Positions 1-5,830 of a stretch of 6,150 nucleotides of DNA are shown one piece after another; position 1 is the stretch's first letter, and every line of letters begins with the position of its first letter. The notes beneath the pieces are model-generated. The model did not search any database. It worked only from the letters and a program-made list of their open reading frames with translations, and was not told where the DNA came from. The stretch is from Methanosarcinales archaeon (GTDB lineage Archaea; Halobacteriota; Syntropharchaeia; Alkanophagales; Methanospirareceae): positions 1-6,150 of the forward strand of contig QMVO01000110.1 in assembly GCA_003661125.1 (NCBI GenBank), given 5' to 3'. A program made the position numbers and the translations under genes.

Positions 1-894
1 ATCCAGCCCTATAATCCCCATTCCTACACCCGCTATTCCCACTCCTGCCACCATATAGCCCAACTGGCTTACAATATGATAAGAGAGGAGTTTTCTCACG
101 TCGTTCTGCAATATCGCAAATATAACACCATAGAGACACATCACACCGCCCATGTATGCTACTGCTTCTACTCCTGAGAAGGTCCTCGCAAGCATGTATA
201 TTCCTGTCTTCGTGGTGAATATGGATAAGAAGATAGTGCCTCCTATCGTCGCTTTCGGATATGCATCAGGTACCCAGGTATGGAGCGGTATGAACGCGGC
301 GTTTACTCCTATCCCTAAAAGCAATAAGAAGTACCCTATACCCGGTTCTATCGGTCCTACTGTAATGGAGCCCCCCGAACTCGTATAATGAATTAGTATT
401 CCCGCAAGAATGGCACAACCTGCAAATATGTGATACAAAATATAACGCATCCCTGCATTTATTGAGCGCCTTGTACGTTCATACCAGATTAACCCAAGCG
501 AAGAGAACGACATTATCTCACAGAAGATAAATAAAGTGAAGAAATCCCCGGCAAATACCGCTCCTATCGCACTGCCCATATATAACAGCCCACATACATA
601 TTGTCCCGCTTCCTTTATCGTGCTAATCCCGTATATTATCGCGCCACCACCCGCTAACGCGAATATATACCCCATTATCAGGCTTAGCCTATCAGCCTGC
701 AAAAGTGTCAACTCTAATCCTGAGAAAATGGGCAATACCCAGCCTGTCTGAGGTCTTATCAGCGCAACACACACCAAGCCAAAAACCGCTAAGGCAACGA
801 GAAAAATCTTCCTCACTTTTCCCTTTCCGAGCAGAGGAACCAATGCAGCTCCTAAAAAATAGATAAGAAAAGGCGGTATATCGAACTCAATCAT
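1..894 (-). CDS. MrpD/NuoM-like proton-translocating antiporter subunit C'' (3' end beyond window)
   Basis: This is the first 298 residues of an antiporter-type subunit; the reading frame runs open to the left edge. It is a polytopic membrane protein of the Proton_antipo_M family (MrpD, NuoL/M/N), expected to move H+ or Na+ across the cytoplasmic membrane. Visible family residues are Glu126 in the helix starting DFFTLFIFCE (equivalent to the essential TM5 Glu of NuoM/MrpD) and Lys229 in FTTKTG (the TM7 Lys). The PLHTWVPDAYPKAT loop and the NDVRKLLSYHIVSQLGYMVAG segment also fit the family. The start ATG (892-894) has a GGGAGGGG ribosome site 7 bases upstream and overlaps the stop of the preceding small gene by 8 bases, implying translational coupling. 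It is much closer to the copy at 1394-3220 than to the copy at 3764-5590. A Cys replaces the Trp seen before the key Glu in both other copies. The second half, including the TM11/TM12 residues and the C-terminal tail, is not visible. Confidence 0.9.
   Translation of the reverse strand, partial: MIEFDIPPFLIYFLGAALVPLLGKGKVRKIFLVALAVFGLVCVALIRPQTGWVLPIFSGLELTLLQADRLSLIMGYIFALAGGGAIIYGISTIKEAGQYVCGLLYMGSAIGAVFAGDFFTLFIFCEIMSFSSLGLIWYERTRRSINAGMRYILYHIFAGCAILAGILIHYTSSGGSITVGPIEPGIGYFLLLLGIGVNAAFIPLHTWVPDAYPKATIGGTIFLSIFTTKTGIYMLARTFSGVEAVAYMGGVMCLYGVIFAILQNDVRKLLSYHIVSQLGYMVAGVGIAGVGMGIIGLD
74..110. repeat. 37-base exact direct repeat, copy in C''
   Basis: It is identical to 2391-2427 in the C' gene, both encoding the (Q)NDVRKLLSYH segment. 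A second exact match of 26 bases (131-156 and 2448-2473) lies at the same offset of 2317 bases. It reflects duplication or conversion between the two antiporter genes rather than a mobile element. Confidence 0.8.
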
Positions 895-1090
895 CTTGTT
901 TCCCCTCCCTTTGTATTAGTGACAGTATCTTACCCGTTATCACGAAAAGTCCTACCCCTATCGCTCCGTACAGAAATCCTTTAAAAAGTTCTGAATACTC
1001 TGTATGGATCACAAATGCGAATATCGCTGATATTACTAATACCGCACATGCAATCATTACCAGCAATCCTTTCTGTACTTTTCTATCCAC
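887..1090 (-). CDS. small two-helix membrane protein B'' (67 aa, GTG start)
   Basis: This is a short hydrophobic protein with two predicted transmembrane helices (about residues 8-28 and 36-58) and a charged C-terminus (QREGKQDD). It is a divergent paralogue of the 69-residue protein at 5583-5792: both begin with an RK-containing start, share an LYG.IG motif in the second helix, and end in a charged, Asp-terminated tail directly before an antiporter gene. I chose the GTG at 1088-1090 because GAGGGTGGG lies 6 bases upstream and the length then matches the paralogue. An ATG at 1142-1144 would give 85 residues, but it has no ribosome site and sits where transcription is likely to begin. The stop codon overlaps the next gene's ATG within ATGATTGA. 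The function is unknown; position suggests a small accessory or assembly subunit of the antiporter that follows. Confidence 0.75.
   Translation of the reverse strand: MDRKVQKGLLVMIACAVLVISAIFAFVIHTEYSELFKGFLYGAIGVGLFVITGKILSLIQREGKQDD
902..909 (-). promoter_or_regulatory. ribosome binding site of antiporter C''
   Basis: The minus strand reads GGGAGGGG here, 7 bases before the ATG at 892-894. It lies inside the end of the upstream small gene, supporting this start and coupled translation of the overlapping pair. Confidence 0.7.
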
Positions 1091-1096
1091 CTCTAT

Positions 1097-1105
1097 CCCA
1101 CCCTC
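1097..1105 (-). promoter_or_regulatory. ribosome binding site deciding the GTG start of B''
   Basis: GAGGGTGGG on the minus strand lies 6 bases before the GTG at 1088-1090. It resembles the GAGGTGAT complement of the archaeal 16S rRNA end. No comparable site precedes the upstream ATG at 1142-1144, so the shorter protein is preferred. Confidence 0.55.
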
Positions 1106-1144
1106 AAATTTTATGTTGTATATAACGTAACTAGACTTTGTCAT

Positions 1145-1330
1145 TTTATTAATAAAGCTATTTAATTTTATACATTTCCCAACCCATTATTTCAAATTAG
1201 CCGCAAACAGTATTCTCAGTTTGGTTTGCTCTTCCGAGACTTTCCCCTTCCCCGTCGGGACTTCGAGAAAACTGGCCTTTCTCTAATCCCACTCCTTTTT
1301 TATTTTTTAAAATCTAAAGCCTCGCCATAA
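1145..1330. other. intergenic region between antiporter C' terminator and small gene B''
   Basis: I see no gene, tRNA or mobile element here. An A-rich minus-strand tract (AAAAAATAAAAAAGGAG, about 1293-1309) is followed by a GC-richer core (1217-1274) bounded by CAGTTT and AAACTG, which can pair, and then by the promoter-like element next to B''. The core also holds a short TCCC-GACG-GGGA hairpin (minus strand). It could be a leader or small RNA, but pairing between the outer and inner stems is imperfect. Confidence 0.3.
1162..1180 (-). promoter_or_regulatory. candidate archaeal promoter (BRE/TATA-like) for the B''-C'' unit
   Basis: The minus strand reads GGGAAATGTATAAAATTAAA: an A-rich BRE-like stretch running into a TATA-like TGTATAAAAT (1165-1174). 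Transcription about 25 bases downstream would begin near 1143, leaving a leader of roughly 50 bases with the GAGGGTGGG ribosome site at its end. A second TATA-like string (GTTATATACAAC, 1115-1126) lacks an upstream BRE and would leave almost no leader. The assignment rests on motif shape and position only. Confidence 0.4.
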
Positions 1331-1376
1331 GAAAATAAAAAGATTAAAGGGTTGGAGATGACAGACCTCCAATCCC
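1331..1376 (-). terminator. stem-loop terminator after antiporter C'
   Basis: Just 3' of the stop codon at 1394-1396, the minus strand forms GGG-A-TTGGAG / loop / CTCCAA-CCC: nine base pairs with one bulged A (arms 1349-1357 and 1367-1376). A T-rich run follows (TTTAATCTTTTTATTTTCTT). This fits termination of the A'-C' unit and means B''-C'' likely has its own promoter. Confidence 0.7.
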
Positions 1377-1393
1377 TATTCCCTGCTCGTCTA

Positions 1394-3220
1394 TCACACC
1401 CACAGCACTCCGTGTGTCAGATAAATAATCAGATACAGCGTGAAAAGCACGAGTGCTAGCAGTACGGCAGTACCTATCGCCACTTTCGGCACTTCTCCGG
1501 GATATAACCTCTTGAGTTCTTCTAAATCACGCGCATATCGCATATATGTGGGATTGAACGGTCTCGTTACCACTGCCCCTATCATAACCACCATTATTCT
1601 TGACGCCGCCGTTGGATTCCTGCTGAACCAAACGACTGCATCAGCGAGTTTCAGCAAGCCTTTATCTATGAAATTCGCAACTGTCACCAATGGCTGTTCA
1701 CAGAACCATATAAATCCTCTTCCTGCCTTCCGGTAAAGGTAGTCTATATCTCTCGTTACTCTCTCGTGTGGCGAAAACAAGAATTGCAACGTGAAGAACC
1801 CTACCGCGGTCATCAGCAGTAACTCCAGCGTGCCTATTGTATGCCCCAGTGCGTACGGATTAAAATGCATCGCTATCTCTTTATAAGGAAGTATGCTGTA
1901 AAGGGCTTGCGGGTACACACCGAGGGCAACGCAAAGGAAAGCTGTAACGCTCATGGGGATAAGCATGAGCAGAGATACTTCTTTCGCTTCTATTTCATCG
2001 TTTCGCCTGAAAAAGGTGAAATAAGTGAGTTTTAAGAAAGACAGGAACGTGCCTACCGAACCCACGATCAAAGCGAGTGCAAGGATGTGCATCCCCTCCA
2101 ACTCCGCTGCATGGATCACCATACTTTTGCTTACGTATCCATTAAAGCCCATAACTCCGGAAATAGAAAGAGCCGCTATCACACACGTTATCGTGGTTAT
2201 CGGCATCTTCCTCGCCAGTCCGCCAAGTTCTGTAAGGTTATTCTTCCCCGTTGCATATATCACTGCTCCCATGCACATGAACAGCAGTGCCTTATACAAG
2301 ATATGATTGAAAACATGTGCAATTCCTCCGTTTATTCCTATATAAGTGCCTATCCCTATCCCCGCGACCATGTAGCCTACCTGACTCACTATATGATAAG
2401 AGAGGAGTTTTCTCACGTCGTTCTGCAGCAGCGCGAATGCAACGCCGTAGAGACACATCACACCGCCCATGTAGGCTACCGCTTCTACACCAGGGAAAGT
2501 CCTCGCAAGCACATATACACCTGTTTTTGTCGTATATACAGACAGAAATACCGCACCCGCTATCGTTGCTTTCGGATACGAATCCGGCAGCCAGGTATGA
2601 AGAGGTATAAATGCGGTGTTCACTCCTATTCCTATAAGCAGCAGCATGTATCCTATACCAAGTTCGACCGGTCCTACTGCGATAGAACCTGTGTCCATGT
2701 AATGAATCAGTATTCCACCAAGAAGCGCACATCCACCAAGCAAGTGGAACAGAATATATCGCATTCCTGCATTCGTTGCGCGCTCTGTCCGGCTGTACCA
2801 GATCAATCCGAGAGAAGAGAACGCCATTATCTCCCAGAAGATATACAGAGTGAAGAAATCACCTGCGAATACCGCTCCCAGCGCACTTCCTAAATAGAGC
2901 AAGCCACATACAAACTCTCCGCTCTCTTTCACTATGTTTACCGAGTATAAAATCGCCGCAGCGCCGATTAGGGCAAATATATAGCCCATTATAAGACTCA
3001 ACGAATCAACATGCAATAAAGTCAGCTCAAATCCCGGTAGAACCGAAAATCCCCAGCCGGTCTGTGGTCTAAGCAACGCCACACCAATCAACCCAAGCAC
3101 AGCTAAGACGATAAGATATACCTTCCTCGCCCTACCCGTGCCGAGCAAAGGAATTAATGCAGCTCCCGCAAAATAAATAAGCGCAGGAGGAACATTTGAT
3201 ATGCTACCTATATCTATCAT
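1394..3220 (-). CDS. MrpD/NuoM-like proton-translocating antiporter subunit C' with C-terminal extension (608 aa)
   Basis: This is a complete polytopic membrane protein of the Proton_antipo_M family, expected to conduct H+ or exchange H+/Na+. Key family residues are all present: Glu130 (FTLYIFWE, TM5 type), Lys232 (YTTKTG, TM7 type), His302, His306 and Lys310 (HVFNHILYK, matching NuoL His334/His338/Lys342) and Lys365 (GYVSKSM, the terminal Lys). The core of about 14 helices ends near residue 482. After it comes an extension of roughly 120 residues not found in standard MrpD proteins of about 500: an amphipathic stretch (about 497-535), a short hydrophobic run (541-552), a charged linker (RYARDLEELKRLYPGE), a last helix (579-602) and LTHGVLWV at the end. 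The extension is homologous to the small proteins at 3262-3534 and 5831-6097. The ATG start matches the MI(D/E) starts of both paralogues and has GGGAG 8 bases upstream. The A' gene ends 41 bases before it. The exact transported ion is not determinable. Confidence 0.93.
   Translation of the reverse strand: MIDIGSISNVPPALIYFAGAALIPLLGTGRARKVYLIVLAVLGLIGVALLRPQTGWGFSVLPGFELTLLHVDSLSLIMGYIFALIGAAAILYSVNIVKESGEFVCGLLYLGSALGAVFAGDFFTLYIFWEIMAFSSLGLIWYSRTERATNAGMRYILFHLLGGCALLGGILIHYMDTGSIAVGPVELGIGYMLLLIGIGVNTAFIPLHTWLPDSYPKATIAGAVFLSVYTTKTGVYVLARTFPGVEAVAYMGGVMCLYGVAFALLQNDVRKLLSYHIVSQVGYMVAGIGIGTYIGINGGIAHVFNHILYKALLFMCMGAVIYATGKNNLTELGGLARKMPITTITCVIAALSISGVMGFNGYVSKSMVIHAAELEGMHILALALIVGSVGTFLSFLKLTYFTFFRRNDEIEAKEVSLLMLIPMSVTAFLCVALGVYPQALYSILPYKEIAMHFNPYALGHTIGTLELLLMTAVGFFTLQFLFSPHERVTRDIDYLYRKAGRGFIWFCEQPLVTVANFIDKGLLKLADAVVWFSRNPTAASRIMVVMIGAVVTRPFNPTYMRYARDLEELKRLYPGEVPKVAIGTAVLLALVLFTLYLIIYLTHGVLWV
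2391..2427. repeat. 37-base exact direct repeat, copy in C'
   Basis: Partner of 74-110. The third copy of the gene (3764-5590) does not share this identity at DNA level, which supports C' and C'' being the most recently separated or converted pair. Confidence 0.8.
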
Positions 3221-3261
3221 TCTGCTTCTCCCTCTTCCTCTTTCTTATCTTTTCCTAAAAC

Positions 3262-3534
3262 CTAAAGCCACAGCGCACCGTATGTCAGATAAATGAGCGA
3301 ATATGCCGCAACGAAAGCAATCGAATACAACAGCGCAGTCCCTACCGCTAAAGTACGGATATCCTCCTGGCATTCTTCTTTTGGCATTTCTAAACCTCGC
3401 AGGTTATATCGCATGTACGGAGGAGTAACAGGTCTCAGCACTGTCACACCGACCATATTCACCAGTATCTTCGTTGCAAGTACCGGGTCTTTACAAAAAC
3501 ATCTCCACGAGCTCAAAATTTTTTTTATTCTCAT
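3262..3534 (-). CDS. small tail-like membrane protein A' (90 aa), homologous to the antiporter C-terminal extension
   Basis: This is a 90-residue protein with a W.CF.KDP motif near the start (Trp10 to Pro17), a short hydrophobic run (about 23-33), an MRY motif and charged linker (41-60), and one clear transmembrane helix (about 61-83) ending in LTYGALWL. The same order of elements forms the end of the 608-residue antiporters: WFSRNP, hydrophobic run, RP.NP..MRY, charged linker, A.GTA.L, helix, LT(Y/H)GVLW. It therefore looks like a free-standing copy of that extension, lacking any antiporter core. It is the first gene of its unit and lies 41 bases before the C' antiporter. The likely role is structural, as an anchoring or clasp subunit within the antiporter complex; this is inference. 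GGAGG lies 15 bases before the ATG and GAGGG only 2 bases before it, both unusual spacings, but no better start exists. It is Cys-rich for its size (Cys12, Cys14, Cys55). Confidence 0.8.
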   Translation of the reverse strand: MRIKKILSSWRCFCKDPVLATKILVNMVGVTVLRPVTPPYMRYNLRGLEMPKEECQEDIRTLAVGTALLYSIAFVAAYSLIYLTYGALWL

Positions 3535-3570
3535 TTCCCTCTTTTTCTACCTCCTTTTTCCCTATTTCGC

Positions 3571-3591
3571 GACACTTTCACCACTGGTGTC
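3571..3591. repeat. palindromic element in the leader of A' (possible operator or hairpin)
   Basis: Nested inverted repeats: CACCA-C-TGGTG (3579-3589) lies within outer arms GACAC (3571-3575) and GTGTC (3587-3591). It sits just downstream of the expected transcription start (near 3597) and upstream of the A' ribosome site, a position suited to a repressor site or leader hairpin. Its role is inferred from position alone. Confidence 0.35.
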
Positions 3592-3615
3592 ACCAATAAC
3601 ATATAAGTAACTTGT

Positions 3616-3633
3616 GTCTTATATACTTTTCCG
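3616..3633 (-). promoter_or_regulatory. archaeal promoter (BRE + TATA) for the A'-C' unit
   Basis: The minus strand reads CGGAAAAGTATATAAGAC: GGAAAA fits the archaeal BRE pattern (RNWAAA) and is followed at once by GTATATAAG (3618-3626). TFB/TBP-dependent initiation about 25 bases downstream would give a leader of roughly 60 bases containing the palindrome at 3571-3591. A second TATA-like string (CTTATATG, 3600-3607) has no BRE. This is the best evidence in the window for an archaeal host. Confidence 0.55.
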
Positions 3634-3660
3634 ATATATCTATGCAGATGCATGAGTAGC

Positions 3661-3710
3661 ATTAAAAAGAAGGATTTCGATCGAAACTTTTTCTAGTTCT
3701 AAGTATCCTT
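3661..3710 (-). terminator. putative terminator after the A-B-C unit
   Basis: On the minus strand AAGGAT (3705-3710) can pair with ATCCTT (3670-3675) around an internal perfect 12-base palindrome, TTTCGATCGAAA (3675-3686, which shares one base with the arm), and a T-rich run, CTTCTTTTTAAT, follows. Archaeal termination relies mainly on T tracts, so the run is the stronger evidence and the stem is weak. The palindrome could instead be a protein-binding site for the promoter downstream. Confidence 0.35.
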
Positions 3711-3763
3711 TAAGCCAAATACCTAATACCTAAAACCTCCCATCTATCACCTGTTTGCTCCAA

Positions 3764-5590
3764 TTACACCCACAGCACACCATAAGTCAAATAAATAACC
3801 AGGTATAGCGTGAAAAACAAGAGCACCAGTAGCACGCCACTTCCTATTGCCACGCGGTGCACCTCCCCGGGATACAACCTCCTGAGCTCTTCCAAATCTT
3901 GTGCATAGCGCATATACACCGGATTCGGATTGAATGGCTTAAGCAGCACCGTGCTTGCCGTAAGCAACATTATTCTTGATGCCACAGACGGATTCTTGCT
4001 AAACCAAACAAAGGAATCTGCAATTCTTCGCACTTTATCATCCACGGAATCCGCAAAATTTAACAACGGTTTCTCGCAGAACCATATAAATTTCCTGCCC
4101 CATATACGATAGAACCAGTCGGTATCGAGCGTGATTGTTCGCTCACCATGAAGCATTCCTCTCAGCATCCAGAATGCAACAAACGTGAACAGAAGGAGCT
4201 GGCTCATTCCTATTATATGCGTTGCGGTGTAAGGGGCATAATCCAGGGAATAAGGAAGTATCCCGTAAAGGGCTTGCGGATACACACCGATAAAAATGCA
4301 TAGAAATGCAGTAATACCCATTGCTGCGAGCATATTTTTAGGTGGCTCCCGCGCCTCTGCTATTGGTCTCTTATCTTTTCTCGCAAACCAAGTAAGATAG
4401 GGAAGTTTTAGACCGGCGACGAGGAACGTTCCGATTGCGGCTCCTTCAAGCAACAGCCATACAAGAGGCTGATGCATTAGAGCTGCCGATTCAACAACCA
4501 TCGTCTTACTCACAAACCCACTGAACAGCGGGAAACCAGAAATGGAGAAAGCACCAATCATGTAAAGCCAGAAAGTGAGGGGCATATATTTATAAAGACC
4601 ACCTAATTCGCTGAACTTGCTTCTCCCTGTCATCTCAAGCACTGCTCCCGCACCCATGAATAGCAACGCCATATAAAGAGCACAGCATAAAGCATGAGCT
4701 ATTGAACCATTTATCGCCATTGCCGTTCCTATTCCAATACCAGCTATCATATATCCACCTTGACCGATGATAGAGTAGGCAAGAAGTCTTCTCGCATCAT
4801 TCTCAAGCACTGCAAAGATGACCCCATATATCGCCATGATAGCCCCTAACCATATCAGGAGCTCAACACCCGGGAAACCTCTTATCAACACGTATATCGC
4901 ACTTTTTGTCGTGAATGCAGTCAAAAATACAGCTCCCGTAACCGTGGCTTCCGGGTAAGCGTCAGACAGCCAGGCATGTAAAGGGGGCACGGCGGCATTT
5001 ATAAGAAACCCAAGGAATATAAAGTAAGAGGATAAATAACCCCAGCCCGTTCCCCAATTAAAAGAGTCAAAAGCAATAGACCCTGTGTTTTGCAGATGTA
5101 AAATAATACCTGCTAACAGGCATATACCACCAAAAATATGTACCATGATATATCGGAATCCCGCTTCCGAGGATGCCTTCGTCTTGCGATACCAGATAAG
5201 GAAAAGCGAAGAAAAAGCCATCACTTCCCAAAACAGGTATAAAGTAAAAAGGTCACCAGCGAAAACTACTCCCAGTGTGCTCCCAACGTAGAGGAAGGCA
5301 GATACATGCTGCCCGTCCTCCTTTACGTGCAGTGCATAAAGCGTCATGCAAAAAGCGGCGATAACAAATACATACCCAAAAACCAGACTCAATTGGTCAA
5401 CTCTGCCAAATACGAGTTCGTATTCCAGAAGAGGAAGACGCCAGAATACGCCTTTACTCATATACAGAAGGTCTATAAGCGCCGCTATCGGCAGCAAAAG
5501 CAGATATATCTGTTTCCACTTACCCTTTAAGACCGGTATCAGAAGAGCGCCTAAGATAAATATAAGTCCCGGATGCAGCCACTCAATCAT
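3764..5590 (-). CDS. MrpD/NuoM-like antiporter subunit C with C-terminal extension (608 aa), altered proton-path residues
   Basis: This is a complete Proton_antipo_M family membrane protein, exactly as long as the C' copy. Family residues present are Glu122 (FTLYLFWE), Lys229 (FTTKSA), His299 and Lys362 (GFVSKTM). Unlike C', the helix corresponding to NuoL TM11 reads HALCCALYM, so the second His and the Lys are replaced by Cys303 and Met307. The extension from about residue 483 contains two WF...P units (Trp503 and Trp529), a charged YAQDLEELRRLYPGE linker, a final helix and the LTYGVLWV terminus. I chose the ATG at 5588-5590: AGGAGG lies 6 bases upstream, and both paralogues start the same way with MI(D/E). 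A longer frame from 5743 would add 51 unrelated residues overlapping the B gene and is rejected. It overlaps B by 8 bases and is probably translated with it. It may be an antiporter subunit with modified, or no, proton transfer in that channel. Confidence 0.92.
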   Translation of the reverse strand: MIEWLHPGLIFILGALLIPVLKGKWKQIYLLLLPIAALIDLLYMSKGVFWRLPLLEYELVFGRVDQLSLVFGYVFVIAAFCMTLYALHVKEDGQHVSAFLYVGSTLGVVFAGDLFTLYLFWEVMAFSSLFLIWYRKTKASSEAGFRYIMVHIFGGICLLAGIILHLQNTGSIAFDSFNWGTGWGYLSSYFIFLGFLINAAVPPLHAWLSDAYPEATVTGAVFLTAFTTKSAIYVLIRGFPGVELLIWLGAIMAIYGVIFAVLENDARRLLAYSIIGQGGYMIAGIGIGTAMAINGSIAHALCCALYMALLFMGAGAVLEMTGRSKFSELGGLYKYMPLTFWLYMIGAFSISGFPLFSGFVSKTMVVESAALMHQPLVWLLLEGAAIGTFLVAGLKLPYLTWFARKDKRPIAEAREPPKNMLAAMGITAFLCIFIGVYPQALYGILPYSLDYAPYTATHIIGMSQLLLFTFVAFWMLRGMLHGERTITLDTDWFYRIWGRKFIWFCEKPLLNFADSVDDKVRRIADSFVWFSKNPSVASRIMLLTASTVLLKPFNPNPVYMRYAQDLEELRRLYPGEVHRVAIGSGVLLVLLFFTLYLVIYLTYGVLWV

Positions 5591-5792
5591 AATAATCCTC
5601 CTCTTTTTGAAGCCAGTAATGTCCAAGTGCTTTTGAGGCAGCGATGATGAAGATGCAGCCGATAAAACCATATAGGGCACTGAAGCCCGGGATTGTCTGC
5701 CATAAGTCATGCCCGTGGAAATTAACGACTTCTGCCAATACACTCACCGTAAGGCATACATAAAGAATGCCAAATAAATGCTTCCGTCCCAT
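5583..5792 (-). CDS. small two-helix membrane protein B (69 aa)
   Basis: This is a short membrane protein with two predicted helices (about residues 6-22 and 37-58) joined by a short polar segment (NFHGHDLWQTIPG), and a charged end, LQKEEDYYD. It is paralogous to the 67-residue protein at 887-1090 (shared LYG.IG in helix 2 and position before an antiporter). I do not recognise a named family. Both the conserved placement and the 8-base stop/start overlap (ATGATTGA) with the following antiporter suggest a dedicated partner of the C subunit made in step with it. The start ATG at 5790-5792 has AGGGGGATAAGGA upstream and lies 38 bases after the stop of gene A. A companion subunit in the manner of the small Mrp proteins is possible, but no similarity to MrpC, F or G is visible. 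Confidence 0.8.
   Translation of the reverse strand: MGRKHLFGILYVCLTVSVLAEVVNFHGHDLWQTIPGFSALYGFIGCIFIIAASKALGHYWLQKEEDYYD
5596..5603 (-). promoter_or_regulatory. ribosome binding site of antiporter C
   Basis: GAGGAGGA on the minus strand, ending 6 bases before the ATG at 5588-5590. It lies inside the last codons of gene B (the EED part of the tail), fixing the start of C at 5590 rather than at the in-frame ATG at 5741-5743. Confidence 0.8.
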
Positions 5793-5830
5793 TTTTATTC
5801 CTTATCCCCCTAATTTCTTAGCCAGCTTGA

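Larger units (their letters stand above)
3535..3763. other. intergenic region between antiporter C and small gene A'
   Basis: This AT-rich gap holds no convincing gene. Read on the minus strand after the C stop it contains two TAGGTAT-type tandem 7-mers (3720-3733), a putative terminator (3665-3710), a BRE/TATA promoter (3616-3633), a palindromic element (3571-3591) and the ribosome site of A'. A 43-codon reading frame (3531-3662) crosses the promoter, has no ribosome site and is not called. Confidence 0.5.

Noticed and set aside
152..751. Plus-strand frames at 152-388 and 536-751
   Set aside because: Both are antisense to the C'' antiporter, whose own frame is intact from 894 to the left edge with family motifs throughout.
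2292..2732. 146-codon frame on the minus strand within C'
   Set aside because: It is an alternative frame inside the conserved antiporter coding region, with a composition (Cys, Ser, Arg, Tyr rich) unlike a real protein.
2087..2893. 268-codon open frame on the plus strand
   Set aside because: It lies wholly antisense to the well-supported C' antiporter, is rich in His, Tyr, Arg and Cys with no domain pattern, and has no sensible ribosome site. It is a shadow of codon bias.
3217..3264. Possible UAG read-through (pyrrolysine) extending A' by 14 codons to a TGA that overlaps the C' start
   Set aside because: The frame is open, but A and both antiporters stop at exactly the homologous LW(V/F/L) position, and the extra codons simply translate the purine-rich ribosome site of C'.
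3531..3662. 43-codon minus-strand frame ending in an ATGA overlap with A'
   Set aside because: It runs through the BRE/TATA promoter, has no ribosome site before its ATG, and its translation is very basic at the end because it reads the purine-rich ribosome site of A'.
5591..5743. N-terminal extension of antiporter C to an in-frame ATG at 5741-5743
   Set aside because: The extra 51 residues overlap gene B, do not resemble the paralogues, and the ATG at 5590 has a strong ribosome site and the family start MI(D/E).
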